A DNA stretch of 64,000 bases from contig CATKHK010000035.1 of the NCBI GenBank assembly GCA_949751835.1, positions 365,147 through 429,146 of the forward strand, read 5' to 3'. Each line of letters opens with the position of its first letter. Within the stretch, counting starts at the first letter, position 1. Under the pieces are notes generated by a model, which was not told the DNA's origin, did no database searches, and saw nothing but the letters and a program-made list of their open reading frames with translations. Below, one piece after another: positions 54,161 through 64,000 of this stretch. Position numbers and translations under genes: made by a program. The stretch is from Blepharisma japonicum. Taxonomy: Eukaryota > Ciliophora > Heterotrichea > Heterotrichida > Blepharismidae.

Positions 54161-56197
54161 ATGAACATTACGCAGTACAAATTTTATGTTTACTCTACCT
54201 TTGGGGTCATTTCTTTTATAACTGGATTGTTAGTTCTAGTTGCTTATGCAAAAATTAAAGGATTGAGAAAACACCCAGGGATGATTATTTTCTGACAATG
54301 CTTTATGCAGCATGTGATTGACTTGCAACTTACCTATAGCGCTGTTCATTATTGAATTACTGGAGAAAGCCTCTCAGACTATACTTGTGAAATAGCAGGG
54401 ATGTTTACTATCTGCTGCTTTTTTATAAGCTGAAATTATAGCTTGAGTTTGAGCATTGAGGTACTCTTAACAATAAATAGTCCTACAAATAGGAATTACA
54501 AAAAAAGATCGCCACTGTACCATATCACAAGCTGCTTTTTTGGATTTTTAATTATCCTTTTGGTGGGGCTTTCAAACTCAGCAGGAAAATCTGCAAATGA
54601 AGCCTGCTTTATAAAATCAGGTACCTGAGCGGCGTAATTTTTATATAGGAAATTGATGTTTATCCCCTTTATAATTTATTATCCTTTTAGCATCATAGGA
54701 GTTGTTTTTTCTTTTATTTACATTAGACAGTCTCGATCAGAAACCTTGAAAACCCTTCTTGGGAAGCATGCACTGTTTTTACAAGTTTACTGTTTATTTT
54801 GGATACCTATGAGTTTAAGCACGATAATTCAAGATGACCAAGGCGTCACAGCACCTTGGCTAAGTTACATATCCTTGACGTTTTCAAGCATTTCTGGCTT
54901 AGCAATAAACTCAGTAAGGCTATCAGACCCTGCTTTTGTCCGTTGGATAAGAAAAAGACTTGGCCTCCGAAATCCAAAAATTTTTAAAAACACAATTACA
55001 TCCATTTTAAACGAAGCCACAAGTGAAATTGGGACATCCCTTGCTGATGTTAGAATTTCCAGTGTCTATGAATCCTCTTACACCCATATGTTCCAGTCAG
55101 TTTACGCTGACGCCGTTTTGACTTCACTTGTGTCAGTCTGTTTGATTTTTTTGAAAAGCTCTCAGGAAAAGGATTATATGCAGGAGGAAAAAGATTTTAT
55201 GTTTTGAAGGTAATTTCAATGAAGTGTTGATTTTTATAAGCAAGTCTATGAGTTCGAAATGACACAAGAAGATTTATCGAAAATTGAACTAGATGGCACA
55301 TTAATTAATTACTGTAAAAAATATATAGTCATGAGATTTCATTGCAAAATCGTGGAATATGCTCCACTGGTGTTCAGACATTTGCGAAGTTTAGAAGGAA
55401 TAAATGATCATGATATGATTTCATCGTTTCATCCAGTATTCAATATTTCTATGATCAAGAAAAATACAGGAAACAAAGGTGGGAGAAGTTCAGCGTTTTT
55501 TTATTTTACACATGACAAAAAATATATAATAAAAACTATTACTAGAGAAGAAAAGAAAGTTCTGCTAGAAGTTTTATTGAAAAATTATCACCATCATATA
55601 GAAAATCACCCAAATTCTATCATAGCAAGATTATTAGGGTTTTTTTCATTGAAATTTCAAAACAGCCATCTTCAATTAATCATTATGCAAAATATTTTTC
55701 CACCTATGAATCTAAAGGCAATTTTCGATATGAAAGGAAGCAAACTTGACAGAGAATCCATCCATGGCCAGCAGGCTGACTCATTAGCTGACCTCACTAA
55801 TGATCTCATTTATAAAGATCTTGATTTTTTAAGAACTCAGAAAAATCTATATGTAAGTTACAGTGATAGCTTAGCTTTGAAGCAAAAGATATATGAAGAT
55901 TCAAAGTTATTTTCAAAGCTAAATATTATGGACTACTCCTTGTTACTTGGAATTGGTACCCCAACTCCTAGTAATAGTAAGCATTACTTAAAATCTTCAG
56001 ACAAAGATAAAGAAAATGCATACATTGTTGGGATCATTGATTATTTGCAAACTTACAACAGCCTTAAGAAAATCGAGACGATCAGCAAAAGTATTATCAA
56101 GCCAAACGTAGATAAAGAGGATATTTCATCAATCAACAGTGAAGCGTATAGTGCTAGATTCTTAAAATTTGTAAACTCAATTATTTCATCTGATTAA
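54161..56197 (+). CDS. GPCR-phosphatidylinositol phosphate kinase fusion (GPCR-PIPK, RpkA type), two 15-nt introns
   Basis: Exons 54161-54633, 54649-55209 and 55225-56197 join into 668 residues; several TGA codons read as Trp; the stop is TAA. The N-terminal ~300 residues form a seven-helix module (GVISFITGLLVLVAYAKI, KHPGMIIFWQCFMQHVIDL, PLYHITSCFFGFLIILLVG and more) resembling cAMP-receptor/secretin-like GPCRs. The C-terminal half is a PIP kinase: FNISMIKKNTGNKGGRSSAF, the catalytic-lobe Lys in YIIKTI, FDMKGSKLDRE, IMDYSLLLGIG, YIVGIIDYLQTYNSLKK and the terminal YSARFLKFV. GPCR-PIPK proteins are known in Dictyostelium (RpkA) and oomycetes. The receptor would couple a ligand directly to phosphoinositide production. 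If the second intron were not spliced, the product would be two separate proteins; the kinase would then start at ATG 55259. Confidence 0.85.
54634..54648 (+). other. 15-nt intron (phase 2)
   Basis: The sequence GTAATTTTTATATAG has GTAA at the 5' end, TAG at the 3' end and A at position 10, the usual branch-point position of heterotrich 15-nt introns. It contains an in-frame TAA that otherwise breaks the receptor between TWAA and KLMFIPF. Removing 15 nt keeps the frame. Confidence 0.85.
55210..55224 (+). other. 15-nt intron (phase 2), AAG acceptor
   Basis: The sequence GTAATTTCAATGAAG carries an in-frame TAA. Its removal joins the receptor C-terminus (EEKDFMFW) to the kinase region (SVDFYKQVYEFEMTQED) in frame. 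It matches the 15-nt length, GTAA start and A at position 10, but ends AAG rather than TAG, so it is less certain than the first. Confidence 0.68.
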
Positions 56198-56218
56198 TAA
56201 TGTAAATAAAATAAATAG

Positions 56219-57862
56219 ATGGAACAATCTTTTCCAGAGGAGCCAATCTCTCTACAACTTCAAATTGACCAACTGAAAGAAACACTCAAGCCATTAAGTG
56301 CTTTTATTGAAGAAATATCAGCAATAAAAGAATCAATGAATCTTCCTAATGACAAAAATTATTCGATAACTGAAATAATTTGTTTAAAATCCAAAGCAGA
56401 AAATTCTGAAGAAGTAGATTCAGTCAAAAAATTGTTTTTTGACTATAAAAGTTACATGAATGACATAAATAGAAGCGTTTCAGGAGAATTTGCAAGGTTT
56501 AATATTTTGATAAGCGAGATGAGAAATGAAGTCAACGTCCTTACATATGCTGATCTCGATAATAAGGAAAATATCAAAGACATCAAAACTGCTCTGTATG
56601 CAAAGGCTAATACGAAAGAACTTCAAGATATAAAAAAATATGTAGATACAATGACTCCCTTGCTCATTTTTGAAGAACAAAAAGAGAAATCTGAAAATTT
56701 TGCATTGAAATCAGAAGTTGAAGAATCCCGAACAATGATCAATAAATTAGAAAATACTATGAAAAGCTTTGAAACAAAGGAGGAGGTCATTGAGCTAGTT
56801 GAAGAAATTAATCAAAATTTCGAAAAATTAGAAAACGAAAATAAAGATACTATAGAAAAAATCAAGAAATGCGAAGATTATTTGAAAGAAAATATTGAAA
56901 TGATGAGCACTAAAATGGATTATGTTAAAAATACATTCGAGCTAGTTCGAGAGAAAACAGAATCAAAGGTTTTTTCACTAAAAGAATATATTGAAAGTTC
57001 ACCATGGAGTCAAGATATCAGCGATATCCGTAAAAGCGTTGAAGACAAAATAAACAAATCAGAAATGAAAGAGCTGAGAATTGACATAAGCTCTGCCATT
57101 TCTGAAATGAGATCTCACTCAGAAGCAGCTCAAACTTCAGTTACCAAATTCAGCTTTGTGCTGGAACGATTTGACGAAATTTTGCTTGAGAAATCATCTA
57201 AAGATGATTTAGAAGCATTAAAACAGCAGCTTCCTAACTTTGTCACAAAATCTATATTTTCAGAGCAATTGAATATGAATAATACAAAGCACTCTCAAAC
57301 TCAATCACAGATTCTTGCCATTTGCAATTCACAAAAAGCTTTGGAAAGCTCCATGCAAAATGTGATAAGCAGGTTTGAGTCTATTAAAAGAGATAATCAA
57401 GATGTAACCATGATTGCAAGGACACTTGAGCAAGTTTATCAAGAAATAAATCGAAAAGCTGATAAAATAGAGATTTTTGATATATTAAAGGTGATGGGAA
57501 AGCAAGAAGATATTAATAAAATATCTCAAAACAACGATCTAGCAAAGAGACAATTAGAGCTGACAGCTGTTTTGGTCTTAGCACTCTGCAGAACATTATT
57601 AAAAACAGGCGAGAATCCTAACTCAATTAAAAAGAAACGAGAGGATCTCTATAGGAATCTAGGAACTCTTGTAAACTGAATAGGAGAAGACAAAGAATGC
57701 AAAACTGAACGAAGTCAAGACCTAAGCTTAACACGGGATGAAGGCTGCAACACCATAAACACTTCATTTAAAAACCCTATTAGACATAAAAGGAATTCCC
57801 ATAGTTTAATCTTTCAGAATACAAAATCCTCCTTAGATCTCCCGCCAATAAAAAACACTTAG
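56219..57862 (+). CDS. Coiled-coil protein, unknown
   Basis: The frame from ATG 56219 to TAG 57862 encodes 547 residues; one TGA (57677) is read as Trp in LGTLVNWIGED. Residues about 10-480 are almost wholly heptad-rich helix (LQLQIDQLKETLKPLSAFIE, ELVEEINQNFEKLENENKDT), typical of a rod-like structural protein. Repeated short segments of the KANTKELQDIKKYVDTM and KADKIEIFDILKVMGKQ kind recall ciliate coiled-coil proteins of cilia and the cell cortex, but I recognise no named family. The C-terminal ~65 residues are polar and probably disordered. It starts 21 bp after the GPCR-PIPK gene, and its stop overlaps the stop of the next minus-strand gene by four bases. Confidence 0.85.
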
Positions 57863-58239
57863 TTAATAAATTGTCCCATTTCTTTGTGTACGTCTATTTG
57901 TTTTAATAATTCCAAAGTCTCACTACAGCATCTTGCTACACATTTTGCATTATCTTCCTTACCTTCACAAACATCAATGCACTTCCCATAGTGTGCTATC
58001 CTTGGCAAGAGTACATCTTCTATATGCTGAAAAAACTTCTTTTCCTTTGCACCACAATTAGTTAAGCATTCTTGATTGACTTCTTTATCATTGATGCAGC
58101 TAACTGAACAGCTAAAATTATTATACTTCACCTTTTTGATGTAGGGCTTAAGCTTTACTTCATAAAAATCTTTGTAAAACACGTTAAATTTGTCTTCTTC
58201 CACAGTCGCATCGACTTTTTTAGATGAAAAATTTTCCAT
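57859..58239 (-). CDS. FAM136A-like protein (DUF842, four CX3C motifs)
   Basis: This 126-residue protein, ending in TAA, has four CX3C motifs in two pairs: CSVSC with CLTNC, and CIDVC with CVARC(C). FAM136A/DUF842 proteins have the same length, helical layout and four CX3C pattern, and are found in the mitochondrial intermembrane space, probably imported and oxidised like other twin-CX3C proteins. The flanking helices are charged; no presequence is visible, as expected for that import route. Identity by alignment was not tested. It lies 23 bp after the Rab gene on the same strand. Confidence 0.75.
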   Translation of the reverse strand: MENFSSKKVDATVEEDKFNVFYKDFYEVKLKPYIKKVKYNNFSCSVSCINDKEVNQECLTNCGAKEKKFFQHIEDVLLPRIAHYGKCIDVCEGKEDNAKCVARCCSETLELLKQIDVHKEMGQFIN

Positions 58240-58262
58240 TATTATGCAAAGAAATTAGTATT

Positions 58263-58913
58263 TTAACAACAGCTACTTTTATTTTTCTGGGGTTTTTGGA
58301 TATTGACTTTTACTTCTGTATTATTTTCTATTTTCTTTGTAGGACCTACAACAGAACTCTCACTTTTTCTGGAGCTGGCAGGGTTTTTGATAGTTTCTTC
58401 ATATATCAAGCTCACGAGCTTTTCAAAAGCTTGCTCGATATTGGTTGATTCTAGTGCTGAAGTTTCCATAAAGGCCATATTGCTTCTCTGCGAAAAGCTA
58501 AGGGCATCTTCTGACCTAACTGCTCTTTTTTCCTCTAGGTCGCATTTATTTCCTACGAGCATTACAATAACACTCTCTGGATCCACATGATCTCTTAATT
58601 CTTTCAACCACCTGTCAAGATGATCAAAGCTGCTGTGGTTGCAAATATCATATACAAGTAAGGCGCCTATTGCCCCTCTGTAATAAGTTGACGTAATAGC
58701 TCGGAACCTGTCCTGCCCAGCTGTGTCCCAAATCTGAATCCTTATGGTTTTTCCACCTATTTTTATATTCTTTTGAGAAAATTCAACACCTATTGTAGAC
58801 TTGGATTCCTTGTTAAATTCATTTCGGGTGAATCGAAGAAGAATGTTTGACTTGCCTACTCCTGAATCCCCTATAAGCACAATTTTATATAAATAGTCAT
58901 ATTCTGTATCCAT
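58263..58913 (-). CDS. RAB11: Rab11-like small GTPase
   Basis: This 216-residue protein, ending in TAA, carries all Ras-superfamily G motifs: G1 GDSGVGKS, G2 effector Thr in KSTIGVEF, G3 [13 protein letters not shown]4 GNKCDL and G5 ETSAL. A C-terminal CC follows for geranylgeranylation. [19 protein letters not shown] and [20 protein letters not shown] are diagnostic of Rab11/RabA, which governs recycling endosomes and traffic to the plasma membrane or contractile vacuole. Switch II has Asp where Rab11 usually has Glu (GQD for GQE), a conservative change that keeps the catalytic Gln. The hypervariable tail is Lys/Asn-rich. Confidence 0.95.
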   Translation of the reverse strand: MDTEYDYLYKIVLIGDSGVGKSNILLRFTRNEFNKESKSTIGVEFSQKNIKIGGKTIRIQIWDTAGQDRFRAITSTYYRGAIGALLVYDICNHSSFDHLDRWLKELRDHVDPESVIVMLVGNKCDLEEKRAVRSEDALSFSQRSNMAFMETSALESTNIEQAFEKLVSLIYEETIKNPASSRKSESSVVGPTKKIENNTEVKVNIQKPQKNKSSCC

Positions 58914-59667
58914 CTTAATTTTATTTGGAGAAAGAAGGAACTATAGGGAGTCTGAGAGAAATTATGAGAAATAAAGGATAAAATTTAGCTGCGCTTATGT
59001 TTATTATTTAAACTTTTTAAGTGTCTTCAAAGTTTGTTAAAATCAAATTCTGTTTCGTTTTTTTATTATTTTAATTTTAGCGAAAATTTGATATAATATC
59101 CTATAGTTTATCCTAAAACATCCTCATTCTTTTCAATTCAAAGCTCTACTATTTCTCTAAAAAATTTTTAACGGAAAGCAATTGAAAACCTATCAAAATA
59201 TTGGAGATTAATCTCATTTTATTTATTAACGAAATGCAAGAATTCTATGCTAATAATATTTTTCGCTTTGATAAAAGGCAGATCACTCGATTTCCGTAAT
59301 CAAATCCTTTTATATTATTGGTTTCTTTATTATATTAATATCAAGAATAAATTATATTTCAATTTGAGATTTTACAAATTTTCAAAAACGGTGAGTCATA
59401 GATATTTTCCCTTCATGAATAAGATAAAATATCATTTTGCATATTTTATTATTTAAATAGCGCTCTCTTAAAGCCATAAAAGTTGCTGGTACAAATTTAT
59501 CTAAACTCAAGCAATATTAAATAACAACTCTAAATCTTAGACTCTGGCTTCTTTGCAATTTTTTATACCCTTTTCTTCGCTTGTCTATCCAAAGGCAATT
59601 TTTCCTTGTTTTATTATTTCTCCAGCACGAAATTCATATATCTCACCAGATAATTTGTCGAATAAAT
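58914..59667. other. Divergent intergenic region
   Basis: About 750 bp between the divergent Rab11-like and ABCA genes. It is AT-rich; a 69-residue frame at 59247-59456 is low complexity and unlikely to be real. The frame of the ABCA gene is open for some 87 bp upstream of its ATG but without an ATG. No repeat or RNA gene seen. Confidence 0.5.
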
Positions 59668-62600
59668 ATGACGGTAGTAGGCCACCTACGAGCGTTGCTG
59701 TTTAAAAACTGGCTTTTATGGAGGCGAGAGCTTTTTGGGTCAATGTGTGAAATTCTGTTCCCAATTCTTCTCATTGTGTTCATGGTTCTGTTAAGGTTAG
59801 CTTTACCATCAGAGCACAAAAGTGCCAAATCATACCTAGATAAAGACTTACAAATTGTTGGACCTATAAACTCCTACAACAAAGGGCTGTATAACTACAA
59901 TCCGAATCCCCTTAGCTACACGCCTTTTAAATGGTGCGAACAAGTTATCAAGTATGGCTGGACTTGGGCAATTGTCGATGAAACAGGTGACCTCACTTCC
60001 AAAGCGCTTGCAGACTACTTAACTGAAAATGTTTGGCTCAAAATGCAGAATCATACAGATCGCCAAATCATACCAATGAAATTCGCTACAATGGATAAAC
60101 TAGAAGATTATATAACAGATTCAAACTACGATGATAAAGGTCATACAAAACTTTGCTTTGCTGTCGGAATAAAGATGAACTATCCTAACTCAACAATATG
60201 GATTCGCTACAACTTTACCAATACAGATCCAGATGACCAAAGCGTCTACGGAGATCCTTGGGATATTTTCTCTACAAGCTATTTTACGGCGGTGAATAAA
60301 TACCAGAAAAGTGTAATAACAACCTATCAACATGATTTCGCAAATAGCGGGTTCTTTGACCTTCAGAACATGATATATAACTTCTACCTAAATGAAGTCG
60401 AGGATGGAGCTTACTTACAGTTTGGATTTGTTCCTATGCACGGGATGAAATATATCGAAGATAACTTTATGAGCGGGTTTGCTGGGACATTGGGATTTTT
60501 TATGTTCATTACATCGCTTGTGCCTGTTTCAAGACTTATTAATAAGATGACAACAGAAAAAGAAACAAAGGTTAAAGAAGCTATGAAAATGATGGGACTT
60601 ACTGATACCCCTTACTTTCTTTCTTGAATCATCATGTACGTAGTAATTTTCGGAATTATTAGTGTCCTTTCAACTTTTATCGGCTGAGAGTTATTCAACT
60701 ACTCCAATAAATTTTTGGTCTTTTTGATGTTTTTCTTGTACGGTTTATCATGCATAGGGTTTTGCTTTTTGATTTCATCATTTTTTTCTAAAGCCAAAAC
60801 TGCAATATTGGTTGGAGTTTTGATGTTTTTCATTACTTACTTCACTCTGTTTGCTGTTACCAATACTACTCCTCGAGGAACAAAAGTGGGTTTATCGATT
60901 TTCAATACAGTAGCGATGGCTACAGGATTTTATACTCTCATTAGTCTTCAAGCAAATCAAGTTGAAGTTGATTTTTCTACAGCTGGGGATGTTTATGAAA
61001 ATTACACAGTTGCTACTGCACTGATTATGCTTACTATCGATACTATTGTATATTTCCTTCTCGCCTTTTATTTCGACAAAGTAATTCCTTCAGAATATGG
61101 AGTTGCCTTGAAGTGGTATTTCCCTTTTACTAAATCATTTTGGATGGGGCATCACTCAAATGACTCAGAATTCAGTGAACAAGAATTAGCTGGAATCAAG
61201 GAAGAAGAAGAAAAACGAAGGAGAGAGCTAAAAAATAATGATAAAATTGAAGATGCAGATCCTCAACTTCTGAAACAAATCGAATCAGGACAGGCAATGG
61301 TAGTTAGAGGACTAAGGAAACACTTTGGGGGAAAAGCTGCTGTTGATGGCTTAGACTTAGATATGTTTAAAGGACAGATATTTGCTTTGCTTGGACATAA
61401 TGGTGCTGGTAAGACTACAACTTTATCGATGCTGACTGGGCTTCTAAAGCCAACATCTGGAACTATGACTGTCAATGGATTTAACTTCAACACAGAGATG
61501 GGCGAAATTAGGAAAAATCTTGGTGTTTGTCCACAGCATGATGTCCTATTCAAAAATCTGACCGTTTATGAGCATCTTTTAATGTTCAGCAGGTTTAAAG
61601 GAATGACTGATAAAGAAGAAATCAAGAAAGCAATTGACGAAAAGCTTACCGAAGTCGAACTTCAAGATAAAAAGAATACTAAGGCGGGAAATCTATCAGG
61701 AGGCCAAAAGAGAAAGCTTTCTTTATCTATTGCTTTAATTGGAGGCTCAAGGATAGTTATGCTTGACGAGCCAACTTCTGGAATGGACTTGACTGCAAGA
61801 AGAAGAATGTGGGATATGTTGAGAAATGATAAGAAAGATAGAATCATCATTTTAACAACACATTATATGGAAGAAGCTGATATTCTTGCTGATAGAATTG
61901 CCATTATGGCTGAAGGAAAAGTACACTGTTTAGGAAGTCCTTTGTTTTTAAAGAAAAGGTTCGGAGTTGGTTATAACCTCACTATTAATAGAAAAATCGA
62001 GGCAAGTGGAAAAGAATACTCTAATCAGGTCACTGACCTTATTAAAAAATATGTTCCAGATGTGGAAATTCTGACTGAAGTTTCAGCGGAAACATCATAC
62101 CAACTTCCTCTCGCTGCATCAATTATCTTTAGCCAGCTATTCAAAGAAATCGACAGAAGAACAGCAGATCTAAAAATTGAAAACTATGGAATATCTGTAA
62201 CTACGCTTGAAGAAGTCTTCATAAGGGTTGCTAGAGGTGACGATGAAAGTGTTTTAGAAAAACGAAAAAGTATTAAAAGAGACGAAAGCAGCTCTGAACA
62301 TACTTTTGATGGTTCTCAGTTTGAAACTGATCTTGCAGAAGCTCGCAAATTTAATATTGCTGAAGATCGTCTTAAAGGAGTTCTTTTCTTTTCTCATTTC
62401 CTTGCATTAATTCAAAAGCGTGTAGTATATTCATGGAGAGACTTGAAAGGGTTTGTTTTAGAAATCTTTTTGCCCCTACTTCTGGTTATTGGGGGTCTTG
62501 CCCTACTTACCAAAGTTAGCGTATTTGACGATCAAAAAAATTGGAAATTAACTATAGATAAATACAGCACTCCTCAAGACGTTCTATGGAACTATGATAC

Positions 62601-64000
62601 ATCTGATCCAGTTTTATCATCTAACGCAAAAGAAATCATTGTTCATAACATGAATCGCCAATATTCTACATCAAAATTAATAAATGATGATTTATCTTCT
62701 TCAACTATTAGTGACTTTGATCAGGATGTGTATGATGAAAGAGATCATCATCCATATAGAATGGGTTCTTATTACTTCTATCAAACTGATAATAATACTA
62801 AACAGTTTTCTGTAGCGATTTTCCATAACACGACTGCAATCCAAGCTGCTCCTACATACGCAAATTTGCTAGGAGAAGCAGTAGCGCAATATGCTCTTGG
62901 ACAGAATTTGAAAATTTCAATGCACAATTGACCTTTACCTTTAACTAAAAAGCAACAGAACTTGGCAAGAAATGCAGGGACCTTTTATGTTTCAATGATT
63001 TTTGCTATTGGAATGGCGTTTATTCCGACTGGACTCGTAACTTTTATTGTAAAAGAAAGAGAAAATAATGTTAAGCACCAGCATCTGGTCAGCGGAGTTT
63101 CTATCCCTGCTTATTGGCTGTCATCTTATACATGGGATTTGTTGAAATTTATGGTGCCTGGAATTTTATCTGTTTTAATGATTCAAGCTTTTGATCTTAA
63201 AAGTTTAACTGAAAATACCGAAATCTATACCGCAACTTGAATACTCTTTATACTGTTCGGGGTCGCAATTTGTCCACATACTTATGCTTCAAGCTTTTTA
63301 TTCAAGAATTACTCAATAGCACAGTTTTATATCTTCATTTATAATTTGATTATGGGAGCTGTAGCAGCTACAGTTGTCTGAACCTTGAGACTCATTTCTG
63401 ATAATACAAGAGATGTAGCTGATGGGCTCCAGTACATTTTTAGACTAGCATCGCCAATGTTTTGCTTTTCTTTCGGAATTATGAATGTTTCTAATAGAGA
63501 AGCTTATGCATCTGCCTACGGAGAAAAAGTGCAAGCACCATTGGCTTGGGATATCGCAGGTGCTGACGTCTTTTTCCTTGGCTTCCATACAGTACTCGGG
63601 ATTATTTTGATATTTTTAATTGAGTGGCTAGGAAATGTCCAGTGGGTGAGAAATATTGGTTCAGCAAGAGATCCAGGTGAAAGTGAATATAGACCTGACG
63701 ATGATGTAGAAAACGCTAAAGAGGTGGCTGCCAAAACAGATCCAAAAGAAGTCGCAGTTAAAGTTTCTGGGGTTAGAAAAGTATACGGAACTATGTTCGG
63801 TAAGTCTCAAGTAAAAGTCGCAATTGAAGAAATTTCGTTTATTGTTCCATTTCAAGAAGCTTTTGCATTACTGGGTGTTAATGGAGCAGGGAAGACGTCT
63901 ACTTTTAGAATTTTAACTGGAGAGTATGGTCCAACGAAAGGTGAAGCCTATATAAATGGCTGCAATGTTATAACTCATTTATCAGAAGCAAGATATAATA
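59668..64000 (+). CDS. ABC transporter, subfamily A (ABCA), partial at right edge
   Basis: The start is ATG 59668; upstream in-frame codons lack an ATG, and MTVVGHLRALLFKNWLLWRR is the usual ABCA N-terminus. At least 1,444 residues are present and the frame runs off the window; several TGA codons (60625, 60688, 62929, 63238, 63379) read as Trp. Order: first membrane helix, large lumenal loop with several N-glycosylation sites, helix cluster (to about residue 480), and first nucleotide-binding domain. That domain has Walker A GHNGAGKTT (about residues 576-584), Q-loop CPQHD, signature LSGGQ (676-680), Walker B VMLDEPTSG and switch His in TTHYMEEAD. A second membrane half and the Walker A of the second domain (GVNGAGKTS, near 63880) follow. 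ABCA proteins are full-size lipid transporters or floppases. Confidence 0.95.

Noticed and set aside
55211-55259. GPCR and PIP kinase as two separate genes
   Set aside because: The TAA separating them lies inside a 15-nt GTAA...AG sequence, both parts are in the same frame, and the fused architecture is known; kept only as an alternative.
56204-56218. Possible intron between the PIPK stop and the next ATG (GTAAATA...ATAG)
   Set aside because: The GT-AG distance is 17 nt, not 15 or 16, and it follows two consecutive stop codons; a short intergenic gap explains it better.
59247-59456. 69-residue ORF upstream of the ABCA gene
   Set aside because: Low-complexity Phe/Tyr/Lys-rich translation of AT-rich intergenic DNA, with no domain or signal.
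1-64000. CRISPR arrays, telomeric repeats, tRNA or rRNA genes
   Set aside because: No regularly spaced repeat-spacer pattern, no telomere-like octamer array and no recognisable tRNA arms or rRNA segments were seen on reading either strand.

Overview
The window looks like macronuclear-type DNA of a heterotrich ciliate, most likely Blepharisma. Three observations support this. (1) TGA occurs in frame inside clearly conserved proteins (V-ATPase subunit a, an ABCA transporter, a glucose-6-phosphatase-like enzyme, RGS proteins) where it reads as tryptophan, while every gene that can be closed ends in TAA or TAG. (2) Two 15-nt spliceosomal introns are needed to read one gene. (3) The DNA is AT-rich, with nearly intronless genes and mostly very short intergenic gaps. 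The species is an inference; the UGA=Trp reading is direct. Under the standard code most genes here break into several false ORFs.

Layout. 1-741 (-): 5' part of an IS1595/Merlin-type transposase gene whose first catalytic Asp position reads Gly. 1142-12130 (+): a 3,662-residue cysteine-rich type I membrane protein with a coiled-coil cytoplasmic tail. 12256-14743 (-): malate dehydrogenase and a CNNM-type DUF21/CBS membrane protein. 14790-17116 (+): two tandem membrane-RGS paralogues. 17200-18860 (-): a CFAP97-like protein and a Pho80-like cyclin. 19052-22128 (+): a secreted, probably GPI-anchored Cys-rich protein and an unknown protein. 22366-26562 (-): a coiled-coil protein and a glucose-6-phosphatase-like PAP2 enzyme. 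26.6-30.1 kb: a gene-poor stretch with a 43-bp tandem repeat, one small ORF and a decayed coding region. 30092-34912 (+): a coiled-coil/EF-hand protein that overlaps at its stop codon with a secreted SET-like gene (34909-36117, -). 36945-49127 (+): a 4,060-residue HECT ubiquitin ligase. 50110-50733 (-): a J-domain protein, followed by decayed coding-like DNA. 51804-57862 (+): V-ATPase subunit a, a GPCR-PIP kinase fusion and a coiled-coil protein, packed 20-21 bp apart. 57859-58913 (-): a FAM136A-like protein and a Rab11-like GTPase. 59668-end (+): an ABCA transporter cut by the window edge.

There is no obvious single pathway. Signalling and membrane traffic recur: two membrane-RGS proteins, a GPCR-PIPK, Rab11, V-ATPase a, an ABCA transporter and a possibly myristoylated HECT ligase. 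The most striking points are the GPCR-PIPK gene with its 15-nt introns, two convergent pairs whose stop codons overlap on opposite strands, the nested domain architecture and complete UGA avoidance of the HECT gene, the giant Cys-rich receptor-like protein, and the Asp-to-Gly transposase. No tRNA, rRNA, CRISPR array or telomeric repeat was recognised.
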